Assembly (NCBI GenBank): GCA_913054055.1 | Contig: CAJXIT010000225.1 | Coordinates: 1-6,080 of the forward strand | Reading direction: 5' to 3' | DNA: 6,080 nt | Source: an uncultured Thalassolituus sp. | GTDB lineage: Bacteria; Pseudomonadota; Gammaproteobacteria; Pseudomonadales; Oceanobacteraceae | Part shown: positions 1 through 6,022 of the stretch, piece after piece | How the letters are laid out: each line of letters starts with the position of its first letter | Numbering within the stretch: position 1 is the stretch's first letter | Program-made: the position numbers and the translations under genes | Notes under the pieces: model-generated | Told to the model about the DNA's origin: nothing | What the model saw: the letters and a program-made list of their open reading frames with translations, nothing else | Database searches by the model: none

Positions 1-1
1 A

Positions 2-418
2 CCAGCAGCGGTGCTTGTGATGCTTTTAGCAGGGTGTGATGACGCATCGAAAGCTATCGACCAAGCTCAAGAAGCGGCAAATAAAGCGGTGGATAGTGTT
101 CAAGACCAAATTTCCGCTATTGATTTAAAGGACATTGATCTCAATCTAGAACAATTTGGAGACGCTGCGGACTCGGCAACAGAAGTTGCGGCTTCAGTAC
201 AAGAAGCTTTAGAGGCAGATTTCAGTGACCCTGAGGCATTGATTGAGATAAAAGATCATATAGCTAATGCTTACAGCTGTTTAGTCGACGCATCATCTGA
301 ATCGGTTGCTGAAAGATTGATAAACAAAGTAACAGCGTCAATAAACAATGATGAGGCGATGTCATTAATTGAAGAAGGTATTGCCAAAGCTAATGAAGCA
401 AAAGAGTGTGTTATGTAG
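2..418 (+). CDS. Small Ala-rich helical lipoprotein, 5' end outside window
   Basis: The reading frame is open from the first bases (Pro-Ala-Ala-Val-Leu-Val-Met-Leu-Leu) and runs into a lipobox, Leu-Ala-Gly-Cys, at codons 9-12 of the visible frame. A GTG at 11 could be called as the start, but it sits inside the hydrophobic core of the signal peptide, so the true start is almost certainly a few codons upstream of the window. The mature part is about 125 residues, acidic and rich in Ala, Glu, Asp and Ser, with long predicted helices that may form a coiled coil. After the lipid-modified Cys come Asp-Asp; Asp at +2 is the E. coli signal for staying in the inner membrane rather than going to the outer membrane by Lol. 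Two other cysteines, one mid-protein (near base 280) and one three residues from the C-terminus, could form a disulfide after export. I do not recognise a family, and no function is assigned. Confidence 0.8.
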   Translation, partial: PAAVLVMLLAGCDDASKAIDQAQEAANKAVDSVQDQISAIDLKDIDLNLEQFGDAADSATEVAASVQEALEADFSDPEALIEIKDHIANAYSCLVDASSESVAERLINKVTASINNDEAMSLIEEGIAKANEAKECVM

Positions 419-518
419 CTTGCTCTATGCTCGTTGAGGTTATTCAAATATACCAATGAGTGTATTTTAGCTATTGGCAAGCTGCAGATAGTAAACATCA
501 GATAAATGTATTAAGCAC

Positions 519-525
519 AAGGAAG
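519..525 (+). promoter_or_regulatory. Ribosome binding site for the ABM-domain gene
   Basis: AAGGAAG ends 3 bases before the ATG at 529, with its AAGGA core 5 bases away. This favours ATG 529 over the in-frame ATG at 460, which has no purine-rich site in front of it and would add 23 residues unlike the family. Confidence 0.6.
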
Positions 526-528
526 TGT

Positions 529-810
529 ATGACTAAAGTAACTTTACGCGGGTATATCGTAGTACCTGAAGCGGATCTACACCTAGTTAAGAGTGAGTTA
601 GTGAAGCACATAGCATTAACTAGGGCTGAAAAGGGGTGTCTAACTTTTGAAGTAATTCAAAGTGATACTAACCCACGGCAATTCAGTGTTTATGAAGAAT
701 TCACTGATAAGGAATCCTTCGGAGCTCACCAAGCTAGAGTGAAGCAATCCCGTTGGGGAGAAGTGACGGTCAATGTAGAACGCCATTATAAGATCACGGA
801 AGAATCTTGA
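529..810 (+). CDS. ABM-domain (YgiN-like) putative monooxygenase
   Basis: This is a 93-residue cytoplasmic protein with the pattern of the antibiotic biosynthesis monooxygenase (ABM) dimeric alpha/beta ferredoxin-like fold. It has a first strand at residues 4-12 and a helix at about 15-32. The family turn Glu-Lys-Gly-Cys follows at 34-37, leading into a strand (Leu-Thr-Phe-Glu-Val). Next come Tyr-Glu-Glu-Phe (55-58), Phe64 with His67 on the next helix, and a final strand near 80-88. The length fits single-domain members at roughly 95-105 residues. Known relatives are cofactor-free quinol oxygenases (YgiN type) or haem/small-molecule enzymes, but many have no known substrate and nothing here settles it. 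The ATG at 529 is chosen because of the AAGGA site before it. The neighbours are a lipoprotein 110 bases upstream and a ClsC-like gene 269 bases downstream, neither of which suggests a pathway. No terminator is visible right after the stop, only a short AT-rich TTTTA/TAAAA palindrome. Confidence 0.8.
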   Translation: MTKVTLRGYIVVPEADLHLVKSELVKHIALTRAEKGCLTFEVIQSDTNPRQFSVYEEFTDKESFGAHQARVKQSRWGEVTVNVERHYKITEES

Positions 811-1038
811 TTTTACGGGTAAAAGAAAGAATTCAATTCGATATTGCGCTCAGTGTCTTCATAGTGTTGCTACCGGCATCAAAAGTATGAACATTAATGG
901 CTTCTGTACTGGTTATTTTGTCTAGGCTCATATTGGAACAACAATACAGAAAGAGAGAAGTTAACTGGTTTGGTGTACTATTTAATATGTCGTCATTCCT
1001 ATCTCGTTAGAAGTTCTTACTGTAAGTGATGGGAGTAT

Positions 1039-1054
1039 AAGCCACAATTGGCTT
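1039..1054 (+). other. Short inverted repeat in the leader of the ClsC-like gene
   Basis: Arms of six bases, AAGCCA and TGGCTT, are separated by CAAT and followed by TT, about 25 bases before the ATG at 1080. It could be a small leader hairpin or an operator-like dyad. It is too short and too weakly T-tailed to call a terminator. The rest of 811-1038 shows no gene and no convincing promoter hexamer pair. Confidence 0.25.
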
Positions 1055-1063
1055 TTCAAAATA

Positions 1064-1070
1064 AAAGGAA
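1064..1070 (+). promoter_or_regulatory. Ribosome binding site of the ClsC-like gene
   Basis: AAAGGAA carries an AGGA core ending about 10 bases before the ATG at 1080, slightly long but acceptable. That start gives an intact lipoprotein signal peptide. Confidence 0.5.
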
Positions 1071-1079
1071 ATACTATAA

Positions 1080-2609
1080 ATGCCCGTGCTGCAACGCATT
1101 AGTGTCACTGTATTCTTAATCGCTGTTCTTGCTGGGTGTGCGTCACTCCCTGAAGAAGTGAACCATACCGTTGAGCCTGAAGAGCAACAGTTGATCAGTA
1201 CTTTATCTCAATTATCAGATTTCTATCGCCCTCAAAATGCTATCAAAGAAACAAGTGCTGTTTTATTACAAGATACCGGCTGGGATGCATTAGCGCAGAG
1301 GTTAGCGCTAATAGAAACGGCAGAGCATAGCATTGATATTCAATATTACATCTGGAACTCAGATGAGTCGGGGCATTACTTAGCAAACCGATTGCTTGCT
1401 GCTGCTGATCGCGGTGTGAAAGTTCGAGTTATGTTGGATGATATCAACCTTAATGAACGCGAAGATTTGCTTGTCACTTTAGATTCCCATCCTCAAGTCG
1501 AAATCCGTGTATTCAACCCAATTCCGAGCCGAAAAGGGGTCTCCAAATGGCTTAATGTCTTGGGTGATTTCTCGCGTCTTAATCGCCGAATGCATAATAA
1601 GTCTTTCACTGTTGATGGTGCTTTATCCATTGTTGGTGGGCGTAATATCGGTGACGAATATTTCGACCTATCTGAAGACATCAATTTTAGAGATCGTGAT
1701 GTACTCGTAATGGGTAGTGTGGTATCTGAAATTCAAAAGAGTTTTATCAATTACTGGGACAGCCGTTGGTCTTACCCGGTAGAACTGTTAGGCGGGGAGC
1801 CATCAGATTCACTCATGCTCAGTGAAATTGCGACGCCAATATATAAAAACTACCCTGCTTTACCTGAAGGGAATGAGACATCTAAGCTATTCATGGAGCA
1901 GGCAATGAGCGAAATGACATGGGTAGAAGCGCACTTTATTTCAGATCGGCCCGTTCCTTTGGATGAAAACAACACAAGTGAGCCCAAATTGACGGCTCAG
2001 TTTCTTGGCAAATTATCGGCTCAATCTGAGAGAGAGATTTTGTTGGAATCTGCTTATTTAATTTTCGATGATGGTCAATTAGCTGAATGGCAAAGCCTAA
2101 CTGAATCGGGTGTGCAGATTAAAGCGCTGACTAATTCCATGGCATCTAATGATTTAGCGACTAACCATTCAGGATATGCGGCTCGACGCCAGGATATGCT
2201 GGAGCATGGGATACAGCTTTTTGAATTGAAGCCGGAAGCTCAAGTTTGTGAAGAATCTACGAAAGATAGCTCAAAATGTGCTCCGGTTATGCCTTATGGA
2301 CTTCACGCCAAATCTGCAGTGTTTGATAATAAAACTGCTGCCATTGGTTCTTTTAATTTCAATTTGCGTTCAACGTATTTAAATACGGAATCTCTGCTCA
2401 TTATTGAAAACTCAAGTGTTGCGACAGATCTTGCAGAGGATATTGAGCAAGCAATGAATGAAGAGAATAGCTGGCGTTTAGGTTTGAATGACGGTGAGGT
2501 TCACTGGTATTCAGGCTCACAAAGTTGGGACAGTGAACCGGATACAGGCAAATGGGAACGTATCAAATCTAGCCTATTGCAGTTGTTACCTATAGAGAAA
2601 TACTTATAG
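1080..2609 (+). CDS. ClsC-like phospholipase D family lipoprotein (putative cardiolipin synthase)
   Basis: This 509-residue protein has two HKD catalytic motifs: His172-x-Lys174-x4-Asp179 and His409-x-Lys411-x4-Asp416. Each is followed by its Gly/Asn-rich partner, Gly-Gly-Arg-Asn at 186-189 and Gly-Ser-Phe-Asn-Phe-Asn at 423-428. Stretches strongly recall E. coli ClsC (YmdC): Ile-Gln-Tyr-Tyr-Ile-Trp near 87-92, the run leading into the first HKD, Leu-Thr-Asn-Ser near 350, and Arg-Ser-Thr-x-Leu-Asn-Thr-Glu after the second. ClsC makes cardiolipin from phosphatidylglycerol and phosphatidylethanolamine through a phospho-His intermediate. Unlike E. coli ClsC as I recall it, this protein begins with a signal peptide and lipobox (Leu-Ala-Gly-Cys20). 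Ala at +2 predicts outer-membrane sorting. Its only two other cysteines, 390 and 400, lie just before the second HKD. No ymdB-like neighbour is present. The family is secure; the exact reaction (cardiolipin synthesis or a phospholipase/transferase) is inferred. Confidence 0.88.
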   Translation: MPVLQRISVTVFLIAVLAGCASLPEEVNHTVEPEEQQLISTLSQLSDFYRPQNAIKETSAVLLQDTGWDALAQRLALIETAEHSIDIQYYIWNSDESGHYLANRLLAAADRGVKVRVMLDDINLNEREDLLVTLDSHPQVEIRVFNPIPSRKGVSKWLNVLGDFSRLNRRMHNKSFTVDGALSIVGGRNIGDEYFDLSEDINFRDRDVLVMGSVVSEIQKSFINYWDSRWSYPVELLGGEPSDSLMLSEIATPIYKNYPALPEGNETSKLFMEQAMSEMTWVEAHFISDRPVPLDENNTSEPKLTAQFLGKLSAQSEREILLESAYLIFDDGQLAEWQSLTESGVQIKALTNSMASNDLATNHSGYAARRQDMLEHGIQLFELKPEAQVCEESTKDSSKCAPVMPYGLHAKSAVFDNKTAAIGSFNFNLRSTYLNTESLLIIENSSVATDLAEDIEQAMNEENSWRLGLNDGEVHWYSGSQSWDSEPDTGKWERIKSSLLQLLPIEKYL

Positions 2610-2648
2610 GCTTGGAACCTAGCTTTTTATACTTATTTTTAATTAGCG

Positions 2649-2700
2649 GCTGAATTATTATTGTTGCTGAATTCATAATATTGCTGAGTTATTAATGCTG
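2649..2700. repeat. Three degenerate 17-base tandem repeats
   Basis: Units starting GCTGAATT or GCTGAGTT begin at 2649, 2666 and 2683, exactly 17 bases apart, with a final partial GCTG at 2697. Each unit is a GCTGA head and an AT-rich tail (such as ATTATTATTGTT or ATTCATAATATT). They lie between the ClsC-like stop and the shared terminator, and appear noncoding. Confidence 0.55.
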
Positions 2701-2703
2701 TAG

Positions 2704-2747
2704 AAAAATGGGCAAAGCGTCGTTAAATCGAAGCTTTGCCCATTTTT
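2704..2747. terminator. Bidirectional rho-independent terminator
   Basis: A perfect 15-base inverted repeat, arms 2704-2718 (AAAAATGGGCAAAGC) and 2733-2747 (GCTTTGCCCATTTTT), is closed by a 14-base spacer that itself can form TCG/CGA pairs. The GC-rich inner stem is flanked by A5 on one side and T5 on the other, so both strands produce a hairpin plus U-tract. It sits 95 bases after the ClsC-like stop and 49 bases after the stop of the convergent transporter gene, and can end both transcripts. Confidence 0.92.
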
Positions 2748-2795
2748 ATTGGCTTATTTATTATATGACGCTGTCATTTATCTCAGCCTTATCAT

Positions 2796-3719
2796 CTAAG
2801 TACTGTGCTTTTTCGATCTAAATGGCGTCAACATTTGTTTGCCAAATACATTGATCAGAGCGCCTGTCACAATAAGCCCACCGCCTAAGTAAGTCCAAAC
2901 AGACGGGATTTCATTGAATATCCAAACGCCCAACAATGCCGAGAACACTATCTGTACATAAGAGTAGGCAGAAGCTTTGCCTGCCGCTTGTGTTTGCATA
3001 GCTTTGGTTAAACCATATTGACCAATTTGGGTGAATATCCCTACTAAAATCAGCATGATGGTCAGGAAAACACTCGGCCATACAAAGTCATCCCAAATGA
3101 GGAATGTTGAGATAGGCAATGCAACCAGTGGGAAATAGAAAATAATGACCGAGCTGTCTTCGGTTTGGCTGAGTTTTCTTACAATCACATAAGCGATTGA
3201 ACTGCCAAGCGCACCGCAAAGAGCAATCACAATGCTCAGTACTGGCAATTCACTGGCAACACCTGTTCCCATATCCGTGCCTGTATTAGATTGGACCATA
3301 ACAAATAGACCAGCTAAGCAAAAGGCAATGCAAATCATAGTGGATTGCTGGATACGCTCTTTTAGAAAGAGTACGCCGAGTAAAGCCGTAAAAATTGGAT
3401 GAACGTATTGTAAAATAGTGGCTTCAGCTAAAGGTAGTGTGGTCACTGCATAGTACACACACATTAGTGCAGCAGTGCCTACCGCTCCGCGAATGAACAA
3501 AAGGGGTTTGTTGTGACCCCATGGTGAAATGCCTTTACGCTTTACGTCTAAATAGCTAATGACCAGAGAAACTAATGCTCTTGCCGCGACTATCTCAAAT
3601 ACTGGGATACCATATTGACTGATGTACTTTACACACGCCGACATGAGTGCAAACCCAAAAGCAGAAAGAAGCATGAATCTGACCCCAACAGGGATCATTG
3701 AAAAAGAAAGTGCAGGCAT
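2796..3719 (-). CDS. EamA/DMT family 10-helix transporter
   Basis: This 307-residue inner-membrane protein is made of two EamA repeats of five helices each. Hydrophobic segments lie at about 12-30, 38-56, 73-92, 97-119, 127-143, 160-180, 190-208, 216-235, 250-269 and 276-293. The family signature at the end of repeat one is clear: Leu-Ala-Glu-Ala (97-100), then Pro-Ile-Phe-Thr-Ala-Leu-Leu-Gly (108-115) and Leu-Lys-Glu-Arg (119-122). It is echoed in repeat two by Phe-Ser-Ala-Leu-Leu-Gly-Val and Phe-Asn-Glu (259-270). The C-terminus ends in a basic tail. Members export amino acids, nucleobases or other metabolites and drugs by proton exchange; the substrate cannot be told from sequence. An in-frame TTG at 3749 would add ten residues, but ATG 3719 is preferred: the extra residues lack membrane character and the TTG overlaps a possible -10 element. 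No good Shine-Dalgarno precedes 3719; ATG 3698 and ATG 3674 are other options. It probably has its own promoter, as a terminator separates it from the upstream amidohydrolase gene. Confidence 0.88.
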   Translation of the reverse strand: MPALSFSMIPVGVRFMLLSAFGFALMSACVKYISQYGIPVFEIVAARALVSLVISYLDVKRKGISPWGHNKPLLFIRGAVGTAALMCVYYAVTTLPLAEATILQYVHPIFTALLGVLFLKERIQQSTMICIAFCLAGLFVMVQSNTGTDMGTGVASELPVLSIVIALCGALGSSIAYVIVRKLSQTEDSSVIIFYFPLVALPISTFLIWDDFVWPSVFLTIMLILVGIFTQIGQYGLTKAMQTQAAGKASAYSYVQIVFSALLGVWIFNEIPSVWTYLGGGLIVTGALINVFGKQMLTPFRSKKHST

Positions 3720-3748
3720 AAAGACGTAATTAAAAGGAAAGGTAGGCA

Positions 3749-3754
3749 ATCATA
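3749..3754 (-). promoter_or_regulatory. Possible -10 box for the transporter gene
   Basis: On the minus strand this reads TATGAT, one base from the TATAAT consensus, 29 bases before the preferred ATG. No good -35 is found at 16-18 bases; the nearest TTGCTT is 24 bases away. Weak evidence on its own. Confidence 0.22.
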
Positions 3755-3799
3755 ACGCAGTTTGTGGTGACCAGCCTTAAGCAATTTTTTATATCGTAA

Positions 3800-3817
3800 A
3801 TTCTTCTGGCAAAGAAT
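3800..3817. promoter_or_regulatory. Perfect 18-base dyad upstream of the transporter gene
   Basis: Arms ATTCTT and AAGAAT are perfect inverted copies separated by six bases (CTGGCA), about 80 bases upstream of the transporter start and just past the terminator of the amidohydrolase gene. The size and spacing suit a dimeric repressor or activator site, but six-base AT-rich arms can occur by chance. No regulator is encoded next to it. Confidence 0.25.
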
Positions 3818-3821
3818 ATAG

Positions 3822-3861
3822 AAAAGCCGCCAACTCTTTGGGTGCTGAGTTGGTGGCTTTT
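3822..3861 (-). terminator. Rho-independent terminator of the amidohydrolase gene
   Basis: Arms 3822-3836 (AAAAGCCGCCAACTC) and 3847-3861 (GAGTTGGTGGCTTTT) pair over 15 positions with one imperfect pair, around a 10-base loop. On the minus strand the hairpin ends in a TTTTC run, 111 bases after the amidohydrolase stop. The imperfect pair is A-C in that direction but G-U if read on the plus strand, so it could also stop antisense transcription. Confidence 0.75.
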
Positions 3862-3972
3862 AAATCGATATGAATGTCAGTTGATCTTATCTCTGATCTC
3901 ATATCGTTTATTGGCAATCTTATTTAAGTCAAAGTCATCATTATCACAACAGCTTAAATAGAGTTCGGTATA

Positions 3973-5922
3973 TCACTTAATTTGAGACATAACTTGCTGT
4001 AGATAAAGGCTTGTTGAACAAATATCATTATGGGCATGGCTATGGCTATGCCCATAGTGGTTATTGTTACTCTTGGAATTAATGAATGGTATCAGACTTG
4101 AATGAGAATGGTCTCGGTTTAATACTTTCACTATTTTCATCGTTTCATCATCCATTGCTAGCCCTGCATTATGGGTAGCAATAGGTGCAATTGTTCCCTG
4201 GTAAATCGTAGCCTCCACCTTAATCTTATTAATATCTTCAGGTTTCACTTTATAAGGGCTGCTATCTAAAACGGTGAAATTTGCAGATTTGCCTATATCA
4301 ATTGTGCCAATTTCATTTTCAAGCCTTGCGGTATAAGCTGCGTCTATGGTGATGGCTCTCATTGCTTCATCAACGGTTATTCTCTCTTCAGCTCCCATAA
4401 CGGTTTTGCCTGATAAACCAATCCTATTGACGGCTGCCCAAACCATCGCTAATGGTTGAGCGGGCGCCATTGGTGAGTCTGAGTGAAGTGATAACTTGCC
4501 ACCAGCATCAATAAATGAACGGCCACGAGCCATGGTTTCTGCTCGCTCTTGACCAAGCCCTTCTTGGCTATAGAGCTCAGATAGGATATGCGTGTAATAC
4601 GGGTTTACACTGAAGTTTGCTCCTAATTCTACAGCTTTAGAAATATCATCTTTATCCGTAATTCCTAGATGATGGAATCCAGTTCTATGATCGGTTCTAG
4701 GCGTTTCTTTATTGAGTTTATCAACAATGTTAACGGCTGTGTCGAAACCTAAATCTCCATTCGCGTGAACCACAATTGTGTAGTCGTCTTCCCAATATGG
4801 ACGCATGCTCGCTTCAAGATCCGTTGGTTCTTGCATCCATTCGCCTTTATGACCATCGGTGTAATCATCTTTCATCTGCATTAATTGGCTATACATAGCG
4901 CCATCAGAAAATAGCTTTACGAATTTAGGCAACCACTGCACTTGCTCACCTTGGTAGGAAGGGTGCTGAGTTTGCCCTTCAGCAATCACTTTGCCTTGCT
5001 TAGGATCGTTATTTGCCATCATGTAAGTAAAGTTCCCCGCAGGGATTAACCAGTAATCCATAGGGAAGCCATCTGTTTCAAGAATATCGACAACTTGAGA
5101 GAACATTTCAGGGGTGGCAATGACACCGGGGTCAATGGCAGTAGTGATACCACCAGAATGTACATAATCTTTTGAGCGTTCCATACCTGTGGCAAATATT
5201 CCGCTTTCTACCCAATACTTCAGTACGTCTTCTAGAAGCATTTTTCCACCAGCTTCGAAGGCATGACCTTTATCCCAATCAAGTTGTGTATAGGCATGTC
5301 CTTCGCCAGACCAAGACTCCTCATCCCAACCAAACATCGCGAGGGCCGCATCGTTAAAATACAATTCATGGAAGCTTCTGTGCCACACAAGGATAGGGCG
5401 TTCGGTTGATATAGAGTTCAGCAACTCTCGGCTCATTTCGCTACCATGGAAATAGTTGTGATAGCCCCATGTTAATAAAGGCTCTCCTTTCGGCTTCTTT
5501 GATTCTACCTCTGCAAGCCTTGCCATGTACTTGTCATGACCGATAACCCCTTCCACATTTCCCCAAGGCAATTGCCAGTCAGCAGGGGTAATAAACTCTG
5601 TTCCAAGTAGTATTCCCATCAGCCATAAGTGGATATGAGGTTCAACAAAGCCAGGAGTAATCACACTATTTTCAAATGTCGTGTCGACAGTCAATCCTTG
5701 GTTTAATTTATATTTTTTGGATAGATCTGACTTAACACCAATATCTAGAATTTTACCGTCTTGTACGGCGATAGTATTCGCTGCACCATAATCTTTGTCC
5801 GACATTGTCACAATATCGTTGGAGACATAGAGAGTAATTGGAGCTTCAGCTGTCGCAGCAACCGAGTGTGCTGAAAGTAGACTCGCAATAACACTAGAGA
5901 GTAATATTTTTTTCATCATCAT
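3973..5922 (-). CDS. Exported YtcJ-type amidohydrolase with His-rich C-terminal tail
   Basis: This 649-residue metal-dependent hydrolase of the amidohydrolase superfamily (Amidohydro_3, YtcJ-like) has a Lys-Lys-led signal peptide with a hydrophobic core and an Ala-rich cleavage region near residues 22-26, so it probably acts in the periplasm. A small beta domain comes first, then the TIM barrel. Its metal and catalytic residues are His96-x-His98 (after Pro-Gly-Phe-Val-Glu-Pro), Lys336 (candidate carbamylated lysine in Phe-Val-Lys-Leu-Phe-Ser-Asp-Gly), His386, His418 and Asp482 (His-Ser-Asp-Ser-Pro). Where many YtcJ relatives have Arg-Ile-Glu-His, this one has Gly-Phe-His-His (415-418). The chain closes with the usual beta-domain motif Ile-Gly-Lys-Ser-Ala-Asn-Phe-Thr (543-550). 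An extra tail of about 60 residues holds seven histidines (605-631) and Cys635. The substrate is unknown; the family cleaves amide or cyclic C-N bonds. Three ATG codons stand in tandem (5922, 5919, 5916). The first is listed, but 5916 is equally credible. Confidence 0.88.
   Translation of the reverse strand: MMMKKILLSSVIASLLSAHSVAATAEAPITLYVSNDIVTMSDKDYGAANTIAVQDGKILDIGVKSDLSKKYKLNQGLTVDTTFENSVITPGFVEPHIHLWLMGILLGTEFITPADWQLPWGNVEGVIGHDKYMARLAEVESKKPKGEPLLTWGYHNYFHGSEMSRELLNSISTERPILVWHRSFHELYFNDAALAMFGWDEESWSGEGHAYTQLDWDKGHAFEAGGKMLLEDVLKYWVESGIFATGMERSKDYVHSGGITTAIDPGVIATPEMFSQVVDILETDGFPMDYWLIPAGNFTYMMANNDPKQGKVIAEGQTQHPSYQGEQVQWLPKFVKLFSDGAMYSQLMQMKDDYTDGHKGEWMQEPTDLEASMRPYWEDDYTIVVHANGDLGFDTAVNIVDKLNKETPRTDHRTGFHHLGITDKDDISKAVELGANFSVNPYYTHILSELYSQEGLGQERAETMARGRSFIDAGGKLSLHSDSPMAPAQPLAMVWAAVNRIGLSGKTVMGAEERITVDEAMRAITIDAAYTARLENEIGTIDIGKSANFTVLDSSPYKVKPEDINKIKVEATIYQGTIAPIATHNAGLAMDDETMKIVKVLNRDHSHSSLIPFINSKSNNNHYGHSHSHAHNDICSTSLYLQQVMSQIK
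4029..4056. repeat. Inverted repeat inside the His-rich tail coding region
   Basis: Arms TATGGGCAT (4029-4037) and ATGCCCATA (4048-4056) are perfect inverted copies around ten bases, and the stem can continue inward to a TATG loop. On the minus strand it encodes part of a His-Ser-His-Ser-His run, using the repeated hexamer CATAGC. Confidence 0.6.
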
Positions 5923-5936
5923 TCCTAATTTCCCTT
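5923..5936 (-). promoter_or_regulatory. Two candidate ribosome binding sites before a triple ATG
   Basis: Reading the minus strand, AAGGGA (5936-5931) lies 8 bases before the first ATG (5922), and AGGA (5926-5923) touches that ATG but lies 6 bases before the third ATG (5916). Both spacings are workable. The start is therefore ambiguous by two methionines, which does not change the signal peptide or the enzyme. Confidence 0.55.
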
Positions 5937-5986
5937 TCGAAAAATCTGTTTCGGTGAAGGGTTAAATGTATTCATGTTGGACAGAA

Positions 5987-6022
5987 GGTCATTTCCGATC
6001 CATGTAAGGAGGTGAAGTGACC
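5987..6022. other. Hairpin with a full Shine-Dalgarno match in its loop
   Basis: Arms GGTCATTTC (5987-5995) and GAAGTGACC (6014-6022) pair over nine positions on the plus strand with one G-U pair; on the minus strand that pair is A-C. The 18-base loop contains most of TAAGGAGGTGA (6005-6015), an 11-base match to the complement of the conserved 3' end of 16S rRNA. No gene follows on the plus strand: the GTG at 6017 opens only seven codons before TAA. On the minus strand it lies 65-100 bases upstream of the amidohydrolase start and would present CACCTCCTTA in the loop. Confidence 0.4.

Noticed and set aside
271..498. Minus-strand open frame of 75 codons over the lipoprotein gene
   Set aside because: It runs antisense across the end of a well-supported lipoprotein gene, has no ribosome site and shows no recognisable protein features.
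460..528. Longer start for the ABM-domain protein
   Set aside because: The ATG at 460 has no ribosome site, and the added 23 residues do not look like the family, whereas ATG 529 has AAGGA at good spacing.
811..826. TTTTAC/GTAAAA palindrome after the ABM gene as a terminator
   Set aside because: The stem is almost all A-T with a minimal loop and no following T-tract, so it would be a poor terminator.
931..946. TATTG/CAATA inverted repeat in the gap before the ClsC-like gene
   Set aside because: Five-base AT-rich arms are expected by chance, and no promoter is recognisable around it.
1493..1710. Two open frames, one on each strand, inside the ClsC-like gene
   Set aside because: They overlap the region coding for the first HKD motif and have no independent support.
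2606..2628. Weak hairpin followed by a T-run right after the ClsC-like stop
   Set aside because: Only four contiguous pairs form (TAGG/CCTA); the 15-base hairpin at 2704-2747 is a far better terminator.
5172..5357. Plus-strand open frame of 61 codons inside the amidohydrolase gene
   Set aside because: It lies antisense to conserved enzyme sequence, and its product shows no domain or signal.
6005..6015. 3' end of a 16S rRNA gene on the minus strand
   Set aside because: Only about 11 bases match; the neighbouring bases do not continue as rRNA or as an rRNA spacer.
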